A stretch of DNA of 64,000 bases from Lepisosteus oculatus (taxonomy: Eukaryota; Chordata; Actinopteri; Semionotiformes; Lepisosteidae). The notes below the pieces were generated by a model, which worked only from the letters and a program-made list of their open reading frames with translations, was not told the DNA's origin and ran no database searches. Below, in pieces: positions 13,090 through 24,500 of the stretch. Location of the stretch: positions 12,229,532 through 12,293,531 of the forward strand of contig NC_090718.1 of the NCBI RefSeq assembly GCF_040954835.1, in the 5' to 3' direction. The position numbers and the translations under genes were made by a program. Numbering within the stretch: the stretch's first letter is position 1; the number at the start of each line of letters is the position of its first letter.

Positions 13090-14840
13090 GACCTACCTAC
13101 CTGCTGCTGTCATATGTGCTGCAAACCCCCCTTCTTGCAAAAGTCCAGTTTTCTCCCTCGACGGGGGGCTTTTTCAACCCTTAACAAGGGCCATTGACTC
13201 ATGGCCCCCAGAGGGTGGAAGTGACCCTGTGATGTTTTAGGTGTGGGCAGGGATAACTGCCCAGGGCTTGTTCGGGACATGGCTGTACACAGATGCCCAC
13301 GTGTATTGAAGCGTTTTTCAGCTGTATCCTGTCTTAAACTTGAACTTGAACTTGCCATACGTAACCGGTACATGTACTGGTTCAACGGAATTCTTACTTA
13401 CAGAAAGTCTCTCGATTGTTAAAAAAAAGTGGTCGCAGGTTTATCCAATCAGCGCTCTTTATATTAAATGTTACATTACATAGACAATTACGTTAGTTCA
13501 GTAACAGAGTCGGAGAAGTCACTGTGGGTGGAATATGTATCTGTAACTTGTGTTTGAAAGCAATTGTGTTGGTTACGGTGGAAATTATAGTTTAATAATG
13601 CAATGCATTGAAAAAATTGCTTGGATTCACAGATCTCAAATTCTGACATGTCCGATAGACATTATACTAATTTAAACGAGTTTAAATCTACTCAGGGCAC
13701 GGGGTGGGGGAAACTACTCTAATTTTTAATCATAACGTTCTAGCTACTGGGACTTGATTACGGAGCTAAGTCCACTGTTCGTGCAGTGTGTTGTGAAAAT
13801 AAATATTTTAAGAAGCCACGTATAAACCCATTATGCTCTTTGTGATGATAAGTGCATGTGGAATGCAAGTTATTGGCAGATATGTTAAAGTAGCCTACTG
13901 ACATTTAGATCAAATATCAATTTGTGGGATTGTATGTTGGAAGATCTCTTGATTCTAGGCATCCTTTGAATAACATCAATAAATCAGTTGGGTGATCGTC
14001 GTGGAATTCATCAGCAATGATTGCACGAAGTAAATTATGCAGATTGAAAGCACTAATTATGGATGTTTGAATTACACTTATGGTTCACAGCCCACGGCTT
14101 GTAATTTACCATTAAAAAGACCATCTCAGAGGTACTGCATCCAAACTATTATCAGCGAGGCAGTAGTTTCTGATAAAATTATATTGCATAGAACACATCG
14201 ACTAATGTCTCTTTCTTGTGGAATATGGGACGCAGAACTTATAAGGTACTTTTTATATATTTACTAAAAATAAAAAGTAGCGAGAGAAATTGTTAAATAG
14301 TGTGTGTAGTATCGATAATCTCGTTGCACCGTGTATTATTTTGTTCAAATACATTTTAAAATACCCCCCTCTAGTGGGCTAGTGGGAAAAAAGAGGATTT
14401 TCACACAAGGCATATTTTTTCTAAATACTCTTTTCTGTGTACTTTATTAGTGCTTATTCTATATATTGAAAGAAAGCTTGAAAATGGATAAAATCGGTTT
14501 CTGTCCGATTAAAGTAACATCTGTTGCATACAATCTAGTGTCTGTGTAAACAATTAACTAGAAAATATACTATCCTTTAGTACTTGTGCTCTTCGAAACT
14601 CTTCCTCCGCGAAACACACATGTATATTTTTGTTCCGAGGAGAAACATGAAACAATTGTACAGTAACAGCAATTTTTACTTGGCTTCAGTCTCAGATTAA
14701 AGTACATTTAGCGGTGGGAGACGAATCTTGAATTTCACAATTCCAGATATATACACACACAGAAGGAAAAAGTTTTAGTCACACGTTTTGCACCCGATAG
14801 CTGAGCCAAATATCACTTGAGAATAAATTCATTCCGCTGT
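13090..14840. other. Intergenic stretch upstream of tbrg1
   Basis: AT-rich, with no exon or classified repeat recognised. The stretch precedes the tbrg1 5' region. Confidence 0.4.
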
Positions 14841-14847
14841 TTACAGC

Positions 14848-14938
14848 ATGGAGGCCGGGGAAGAGCTTCAGGAGTCGCCGATGATTCATGGCAAAGAACA
14901 GCCGAGGCCCCGGGCTGACAGAGGCGGGGTAAGTCTGA
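14848..14938 (+). other. Candidate upstream exon of tbrg1 region
   Basis: An ATG preceded by a plausible acceptor (TTTACAG) opens 30 codons beginning MEAGEELQESPM and ends at a strong GTAAGT donor (phase 1). The stretch is richer in G+C than its surroundings and lies 650 bp upstream of the tbrg1 start. None of the AG sites just ahead of the 15592 ATG joins to it in frame, so if used it is probably 5' UTR or an alternative transcript. It could be chance. Confidence 0.3.
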
Positions 14939-15591
14939 AAACTAAACAGCGGTGCTGCAACAATTTGAGTGGTGCTTTTGCCGGTGTTACACGGAGACCA
15001 GAAACACGAAGCCACGAACTTTCCTAAACGCGCCTCCCGTAGAAGAGAGCGCAGACTCGGTGTACAGAACAGAGTCTCTCCCCTCTCGGAGCGAGGGCTA
15101 CTGCTGAGATGATTTATTAAACAGAGAAAACAATATTCTATCACAAAACTTGCTAACTTTAATTTTATTTTATAATAAATTTACTACGGTCTGAGGACTT
15201 TCCCCCCCCCCCTTTCTTGACTTTGAATCGGTTTAATGGTAGAGCAAAACACCCCCAATAGCACTAGCAGCGGTAGTTAAAAACACGAATAATCAGAAAA
15301 AAAAAAAAGATTTATTGCTTCTGTGAAGTGCAGTCGTAACCCGATTTTAGAATTTAGCATGTGATTTATTGCAATCTATAATATTGCGGTAGTCTGTTGT
15401 AAGGGGTAGGTAGTTCACACTGGAGTCATGTCTTGAGAGCGCTGTGAAGATGGCATTTAATGCTGTGAAATTTCCCCTTTCCAGCAGCATATCTGTACTG
15501 TGTTTGGTAAGAGAGTATGTTACAGGCTCACAGTTTTCTGGCTTTATAGCCCCCGGCCAGCAGCCAGACACCAGGTACCCCTCTCTCTCCA

Positions 15592-18500
15592 ATGGACCCT
15601 CTGAACACCCTCTCCAACTTCGAGGCCGAGATGGAGCCTGATGACCAGGGCAGCTACTCTCTGTTCCCAGCCCTGGATAACATGACCAGCCTGCCTGGGA
15701 CCTCAGAAACCCTGGAGAGGTAAGGAGACCGGCCAGCAGTCCTCTTTCGATGAGTTTTATGGTTGGTTTAATGGCTTGTTGTGAAGGTGCTGTCCCCCCA
15801 GTTAAAGGTGAGGGGTGCAGTCTCAAGAAAGGGAAAAAAAACAACTTTTCCCCTGCATCCAGCTGATGACGGGACACCCCAAAAAGGACATAATAGACGT
15901 TCAAAAATTGTTGTAGGAAAGAACTGATTTAAAAAAAAACCTAATGGAAAAGTTTGGAAGTTAGGGGTTTGAATTCCTTAAAATAAATAAGGAGTAAAAA
16001 AAATAATGCTAGTAAGGCTTATTTTCTCTCCCTTGGTGAAACTGTTTGGAGCAGGGATCTAAAACTCAGTTCCTGGGTGGCCCAGTGTCTTCTGGTTTTT
16101 GTTTGGCCATGTTCTCAACTACATAGTTGGTCTAATTACTTTAATTAACAGAATCTAATTATTAGCATAAGCTTAATACTTCTAACCTGAGGTTATTGAG
16201 AGGTAACTGTACCTCTAATTAAGTGTATGTCCTGTGTAATCAACTGTAAAAGCTCTCAAGACAAATCCTATGTAACTATAATTTAGAAAGTAATTCGTTT
16301 ATTTGTTTTAAGATGTTACTCAGGTAAGAACAACAAGCAGAAGAGAGCAGGCACTCCAGGAGTTTGAGACTCCTGGTGTTAGAGGAAGTGAAGCAACTTT
16401 TTGGTTTTAGAAATAATGTAGAAAATAAGTTGAGGAAAAAAAACCCCAAAGCCATCTTTACTTGACAATTTTTGATCAGTTATTGTTTTGCATTTTTTTT
16501 GTCTAGAGACTTTCAGGATGGCTGTATGTCTGTATGAGAAGGGAAAGAAATGATGACTCGTTTTAAAAAGCTGTTCATTTTCTCCATTTCATTTATAGTG
16601 ATCCTCCTAGTGATGTTGCAGACAAGCCTAATCTTACCTGGCTGGATGCTGCCCAGGTGTGGTGTTTTGGTTGTTTTTCTTTTGAAAATGATGCCCTGGG
16701 CTGAAAAGGCCCCAGATTATGGCCCAATTGAATTCCTTTTCACGGTCGTTTCAGATTGTACTTGAGGAAGCCGGCCGGCCAATGCACATCAAGGAGATCA
16801 AGCAGAGGATCATCGACAGGGGCTTGGTGCAATCAAAGTAGGTGCTTTTTTCAAGGAGTTATAAGTATCTTTTCTTCAAGATGTGTCCTGTTTAAGTCTG
16901 CATCGTTTTAGAGGAATTCGCAGTGGCATTGCCACAGGAAAGGTCCATTGGAAATAAATTAGTATGATCAGGACGCCACCCTGTCTGTGATGTGTGGATG
17001 TAAAGATCCAATAGAAATCTTTTAAAATAGCATTTTGCCGTTTCTGTGTAGCTTTTAAGCTGTTATACTGTAGGTTTCGTCAAACATTCCGTTCCACTCC
17101 AACATTATCACAAAGCCACATAAACAGGTGAGGGTTAAAATATTTTTTTCTTCTATGCAAAATAACTTCTCTTTTCCCTGCAGCGCAAAGTCAAGTCTGG
17201 AAGCTGTGATGTATCGTGAGGTAAGGCAGGGGACATATTCACCTTCACTGTTCATGTACCTGTAATTAATTAACCTATATTATGCTTGTTTTGGCTGCAC
17301 TTTTCACACAACTAGTATATCTTTGAGGACAGTTCACTCATATTGTGCAGATGAGCCCTTAAAAGGTTAACAACTCAAATCTAATGTTAATTATTGCTGA
17401 TTACCAGTCAGGCAGTATTTAAATGATACAAAATGATAGTCAGACCTCACCAGAATAACACCCTATGCAGGAATTGATCTTATTTCTTTATTAGACCAGT
17501 ATGCAGTGCACATTAATGATAAGAATTCATAAAGCCAGTAGTTTCTGGCATGATCTGATTTGTGCTGACTTTTCGAATCCTTGTTTTTTATGTGTCACAA
17601 CATTGTCTCTGTTCATTGTTAATTTGATTCTCTTTTTTTAAGCTTTTTGTTCTTTGGGATGTACTGTAGCTTCTTTAGATAGTTCAGCACTGCAGAGTGG
17701 TTGTAATTCTAAAAAAACCCTGCCTGCGAGGGAAGAGACTCTGATCGTGTTGATTATCTCACACCCATAGCTTAACGGGTCTTGAGAACTGAGCTGTAGC
17801 CACAGACAGGAGGAGAGTGGAGCTGTGGTCCAGTGTAGGTTCAGGGCCCGTGGCAGTTCTGGAGGGCAGAGCAGGGGGGGTTCTGAGAGCCTGGAGTCCA
17901 GTCAGTGTCCTGCTATGTTACAGACACAGAAAGGGAGCAGGCGCTTCAAGAGGATTGAGAACAGGAATGGAGTCTTTGCGCTGTTGGTAAGTTCCGACTG
18001 ACAGGGATGTTTCAGAAGAATGATTGATTTCAATGAATGGCAGCAGCATGGACATAAACTCCTTGATCTCTTGCTGACGGGGTGAAATGAATTTATTTAG
18101 CTTTTTAAAGTCTCCTTTTACAGTTGCTTGTGGAAGTGCATTTGGGATGCCAATTTTCAGGTTAATTACTTGGGCAGCGGTATGATAATAATAAAATTAG
18201 AAGCTTTGTTTTTTTCAGGTGAACCCCAAAGCATTACAATCCTCAAGTTCTAAAACCTCCTTTTTTTGTGCCTTTGCCTTAACGCTTGGTGTCCCCTGCT
18301 TAATCACTTGGTGAAAGCTGCGTCTGCCTTCATGCTATGCAAGTTATTTTCGGATGGAAAATCGCCTTTTGTTGCTGTAGTACCAGATCGGCTGCAGTGC
18401 TGTCTTCTTTAGTCTAGCTGAATTGTACATTGGGCAAAGTTCATTGGTAGTAGATTGTTTTACAGTACATCAGCATTTACTTTTAATTATGAAAGTAGAT

Positions 18501-21500
18501 TCTACAGTTTATCTTTTCTTTTTATTTGATTTATGACCATGTGTTAAATTCCCATGATCTCATTTCAGTTTTTGTGTTTGCGTGTGTAAATCTCATTCAT
18601 ATGTTGTGATTTTCGTCCTTTCTTATCATGGCGATCTTTAACGGCTTATTAACTGCGTATCCCTTTAACCAGAGCCTGCTAAATCGTTGTGTCCCCAGTG
18701 CCTGTTCTTGTGCTGTTTATAGAAGTAGTAATTAAGGCAGGCTGGAGTGTTAACCCAGTAGCGTTTTCTCCTCACTGGGCCATTTCTTACTGTTCCTAGA
18801 CTGGACTCACGATCTGATAGTCCTTGAATTATACCTCGTTATAAGTACCTTAAACTTGATCTCTGCGCATATTGTCTTGCTGTCATTAACAGAGTGGGGC
18901 GCATCAGGTAAGCTGTCCAATCTCCGTGTCTCCCACTCCACCTCTCAGCTTACGCTGCCCTGCCTTTAGCTTCCTAACCTTAGAGGAGGTCACAGGGATG
19001 ACTGCGCTTTGCTGCTGTCTGCCAGGGAAACTGCACTGGGATGGTGTATTTTTAGTCTTCTCCATGAGTGTATTCACCCGAGGAACTAAATATGTGTAGC
19101 CATTGAATTTTTGCTGCACACTGACGTCAGAAAGCTGATACTCTGCTTCCTGTAGGTCCGTCCTGTGGGTTACGCAAGGCTGCCACACGGGGGTTTTGAC
19201 AGTGTGCTGGCGAAACTGGTTTTGATGCGGCCCCCCGAGCTTGTGTTTGGACACTATTGTCGTCCTGCTCTCACTGACGAATGGAAGCTGGACTTTACCT
19301 AATGGCTCACATGTAGGCAGTCTTCCATTGTCGCGCCCTCCTGTATTCATCCCCTTTTCCTCCGGGCCCGTTTTCCCCTCAGACCGACGACGAGAGGCAG
19401 CAGGCCTTACGGGCCTTCACGGCCCAGTCTTTCCTGACGGCTCCTGGCCAGCCCGCCTTCTCCGGCTCAGGATCTGGGGGCCCCCTACCTGCCTTCCCCT
19501 CCCCGGCCAGCCTCTCCGAAGCCAAACCCAAGGTGAAGAAGCTGCTCAGGAAGAACCAGAATGAGAAGTACCGGCTGAAGTACCTGCGCCTGCGCAAGGC
19601 TGCCCGCGCCATGATCTTTGTAAGTCCTTCAAGTAGGCGGCTGCGTCGGCATGCGTAGGCCGCAAACGACCAGGTAACGGTTTATTCCAGGCTGAAAAGA
19701 GAAGACCAGAAACGCAACGCTTTGGCCGAAGAAGGCTCCGCAGCCGAAACGTTTTGTTTTTGTTCTCTTTTCAGCAGGGAAACAACCTTTACATGTTCAT
19801 TTGTAAGTCTTGACCACCAGCGAGACTAGCACACGGGTGTAATTCATGAAAGTGTTTCAAGTAGGGAGCTGCGTCAGCGTGTGTAGGCTGCAAAGGAACA
19901 GGTAAAGGTTGATTCCAGGCTGAAAAGAGAAGAAAAGAAACACGTTTTTGGCTGTGGAGCCTTCTAGGGCTGTGTGAGAGAGAGAGAGAGAAGGAAAATC
20001 GGCAGTTGGTAAAGTGTGGGAGAACAAAAACTGGAGCGGAGAGGAGGTGGGAGCAGGAGAGAGGGGAAGAGAGGTGGGAAGTCAAAACCTATAAATGAAA
20101 AGAGAGGATTAGAAGGAAACGAGTCTGTTGTTGAGAGAAGGGGGAAGATGTGATCCTCGTTTCAGGATAATTTTGGTTTCGGTTGTTTTTCTGCAATAGG
20201 AGTTCTGAAACCCCTCTTGAGAACGCAGATGGCCGTTTGAGGTGAAATGAGAAACTATGGGCTTGGAGAGATCTTTGATTCTCACAGCCATGACATGTTC
20301 CCTGAAGTGGTCTCCCAAGAAATTAATGAAAGTTCTTTCTTGAAGAAATCAACTTTATTTTTTGTATTGTATAGTTTTACTCACGGTTTTGGGAGAGCCT
20401 GTCCTTAAAAGTTTATTTTGTTTTTTGACTTGTATGTCTGGTTTCAATCAAATGATAAAAGGGTAGAACTGGAGGCTGTGATCACCCATAGCAACTGGAG
20501 TTTCAAGAGGTTCCAGCTGCCCTGTAGACCGTTGACCCCTCTGACTTCTGACCTTTGACCCCCTAGGAGAATGCTGCGCTCTGTGATGAAGTTGCCCATT
20601 TGGAAGAGAAGTTCGTGCGTGCAAAAGAAGAACGAAGGTGGGCTCATCTGTTTTGTCTTGCATCCTCTACATTTTTTTTTAAATCTCCTTTTGATAGGAC
20701 TCTCACAGTCAGGCCTTCACTGCAGTGTTCCTGTGTTTTTCAGTAAGCTTGTTGCAGCACTTGAACATCCAACAAATCATGCTGTTTAGGTTTATTGTAG
20801 ACCTAACACCTGAAGATAATACCCTCATTTTGCTACAGTTTGTGTACAAAATAAGTCATGCATAAAAAAATTGTTACCATGTGTGGACACCAGTAGTTAA
20901 AATCTTTCAGTCACGGATTTACAGTGGATATTAATAAGTCTACACACCTTTATTGAAATTTTAGCTTTTTTTGTAAAGGGAGAAAACGTGTCAGACATAT
21001 TTTTACGTTTAATAAGACCTTGTAAGCAACAATATTTAATAATAATACAATTATAATATTTTTAGGAAAAATAATTTAAAATAAAAAACGTTCAATGCCT
21101 TTCTGTGCAATATCCCAGTAATGCTGGCTGCATCACTTGGGTCACTGACTCAGGCTACACTGATTACAGACTACACTGCCTTGGCATTTGACAGTGGCTG
21201 GTGCTAATTTTGAGTTAAGGAAGTTGGCACAGTCCTGTAAGCACCATGTAGTGCAGCTGGAGTAGCTGTGCCCTCACTGTCCCCCTCCCGGGCTGCGCGC
21301 AGGTTCCTGCTGAAGTCTCTGCTGCAGTACCAGTCTCTGTCAGAGGGGGAGCTGCACTCCGCCCCGAGCGCCAGCTCCCACGCCCCGGCGTCCTTCAGCT
21401 CCGCGGCGGGGGGCGCTGCCGTTCTCGGGGCCTCCCCCGGTCTGGCCCCCGCCACCTCGGGGGGCGACGAAGGCACCAGCAAGAAGTCCAAAAAAGACCG

Positions 21501-24500
21501 GAAGGAGCGCGCGAGAGAGAACGGGCGGGAAGACGGTAGGGTGGCCCTGAGGCAGGAAGTAGCGCTGGCGGCCTCCTGGAAGCAGCTCGGAGGTGGCCGG
21601 CTCCTTGTTTGCTGGATTATTGTCACAGGCTGCGCTGCGTGAGAGTCTGTTCTTTGGAACCAGATAAATTGGAGCAATTTGCTTAATTGGCAGCCGAGCA
21701 AATGCATTCAGGAGGAGTAATAGTATGACAGGGGAACTGCAGTTGCTGTTTCTCAGACCAGGTGTGAAATCTCAGTCACAAGAGAAATTCATTGAGAGTA
21801 TAGCAAAATTGGACAAATTTACAAGTAAGTGTGCGTCTGCAAAACCACCTGGAAGTTGAAATGTGTAATTCAATTCAGTCGCACTCATTCAAATCAGCAG
21901 TCTCGAGATAAAGTCTCTAAAAACGTCGCCTTCTAAGTGTCAGTTTCAAAAAATGTGTAAATTTATGCAGTAGCAAAATTCCCTTGCTCTAAAGCGTATG
22001 CGTTATTGTAAGAGAAATAGATCGGTTTTCAAATATTGTCAGTTTGGGGTATGACGTGTATCGTATTATTTTTTCTCTTCTCTCGAGCTCACATGATTAC
22101 GAAGCCTGACAGTTCGTAATATGAAACGTATTTTCGTTTCCGATACTGAACCAAAACGTTCAAACCGTCCTACCTAGTCCTACCATTTTTGCCCGTAAAA
22201 AGCAACTGATGAATAGAGAGAACAGTGAGATGGGGGGATGGCAAATAGATAGAAAATCTATTTTTCTATCTTTGTGATTAAAGTGATCCTATTATAATTA
22301 TGCTCAAGGCTTAAGATGTGCATTAAATATGGTTTTACAGTTAATAGCAATATTCACAAGCCTGCTTGTTTACAATGTAATTCGCAACTCCGGATGTTTT
22401 GTTGCCTCATTCTGGATCGTAGCCGATGACGGCAATATGGAGCTGTGTATATCTGGGAATTTCATCTGTTTTGTGATGTAAATTGGAAGTTTTGCACATT
22501 GTACTTTCACTGCGGTTTGAAATGCTCTCATCAGTGCAGGTTCTTCATGCACCTGAAGTGTGTCAATAGCGTGGCAGTTCCCCTTGACCTCTCATTCAGA
22601 TTTTGTATTATTTTGTTCTGTGTCTGCGGCTCACCCAAAGCTTAGCTGCTTGTCGAAAAGTGCATCGGGTGAAGCGCGCAGAAGAAAATCTGTCCCCCCT
22701 CCTCCTCCTCCTCCTCCTCCTTTGTCTGTCTCCGCTCAGCGCTCAGGAAGGTCTCCAAGAAGAAGAAGCTGGCCGAGGGCGGCTCTCGGAAGCTGGTCCA
22801 GCCAATCCCTCTGGATTCCTCGGGCCGGCCGGTGTTCCCGATTGTCCTGGGAGGGCTGACCGTGTACAGCCTGGGAGAGGTCAGTGTCTGGCGTCACTGG
22901 CTGGGTGGGATGGGGAGCAGGAAGTGGGGTTCTAACAACAGGTCGTGCTGTTTTCTTAAATTGGTTCCAGCTGGAGTGCTTCATCTCTTTATGCAGTGTG
23001 TTTAATTTCCAAGGGCTTTTCCGCAGACTCAGTTTATCACTTTCCCTTTGACATGTGTCAAGGTTTTAATAGTTAAAAGACGCTATTGATTGGAATTCGA
23101 TGCAATGAACTGGCTTCACATCCGGGGTGAATCCAGCCTTGTGCCTGTGGCTTGCTGGGATAGGCCCACATACAGACTGTTACACAAACATGCACACACT
23201 CACATCAGGGACAATTATAAGTTTATTATCCAACCAGAATGTCTTTGGCCTGTGGGAGGAAACTGGAGCACCTTGAGGAAACCCATGCAAACATGCAAAC
23301 TCCACCCAGATAGCTCCCCAGGTCTAGGACTGAGCCTAGGGCTGCAGCAGTGCAAGGCGGCAATGCCAACCACTGCACGCCGTACCGCCTGCTTTTCGTA
23401 ATCATAAGAACATAACAGGTTTACAAATGGGCGGAGGTCACTTGGCTGATCTAGCCTGTTAAATAGTTCATTGATCCAAGGTTCTAATCCAGCCCTGTCT
23501 TGAGTGAAACCAAAGGTATAAGTATAATGTTCGGTTTACAACTTTTCGCTAATCCGAACATGAAGAGTTTGTACCTTGTAACTCGTTATAAGAACTGAAT
23601 TGCGCAAAATCCAAACGTTGAAGTTCAAAGGTGACCGATTTTTCCCGAGAATTCAGCGCCACCGAACAGCTGTTTGTTTCTGCACGGGGCGACAGGCATT
23701 TTAGTTATGGACACCGTGAGGCAGCAGTGCTTTGTTTACGACCACAGCGGAAGCTTGTGCTCTCATTTTCAAAGTGTTTGTTTTCTAGTTGCTGTTCATT
23801 ATGGGGTTTTAAGGATGGGAAAAAGATTCTTTAGTGTAATAGTTAACAATTCGGCCAGCAGCCATGTCACCCTGCAACTTACAATTGGCAACCCACTAAA
23901 GCTCAGCAGGTGTGAGCCTGGTCAGTACCTGGATGGGAGACTAAAAAAAACTAACTTTGCTGCTGGAAGAGGTGTTAGTGAGGCCAGCAGAGTTCGCTCA
24001 TCCTGCGGTCCATGTGGGTCCTAATGCCCCAGTATAGTAATGGGGACACTACCAGTGGAGTCACGGAGGAGCCCGGTTGTGTTGCAGATCATCACAGACC
24101 GGCTGCACTTCCACGACGAGAACGCCATCTACCCCGTGGGCTTCTGCAGCACCAGGATGTTCGCCAGCATGAAGAGCCCCGAGCAGCAGTGCCTCTACAC
24201 CTGCCAGATAAAGGACGGGGGCAGTGGCCCGCAGGTACACCGGTCACGCTCAGCACACGGGAATGCAAGGAAGGTTGAGTGCACAGTACTTTTTGTGTGC
24301 TCAGGAAAAGTTCCTATAAAGGCTCTCCCCCCTAGCAGAAGTGCTAGCATATTTTTTTTTAATTTGAAACTGATTCTGTTGCAGTTTGAAATTGTGCCCG
24401 AGGAGGACCCTCAGAATGCTATAGTGGCTTCTTCTGCCCTGACCTGTCATGCCAACCTGCTGAAGGCAATAGCGGCCATGAGGTACTTGACCAATATAGG

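Noticed and set aside
15347-15904. 185-codon - strand open frame
   Set aside because: It lies antisense across tbrg1 exon 1, has no family likeness, and the + strand reading is coding.
21204-21707. 167-codon - strand open frame
   Set aside because: It is the shadow of GC-rich tbrg1 exon 8.
22120-22585. Open frames near 22445-22645 as a gene
   Set aside because: They lie within the tbrg1-intron MITE copy.
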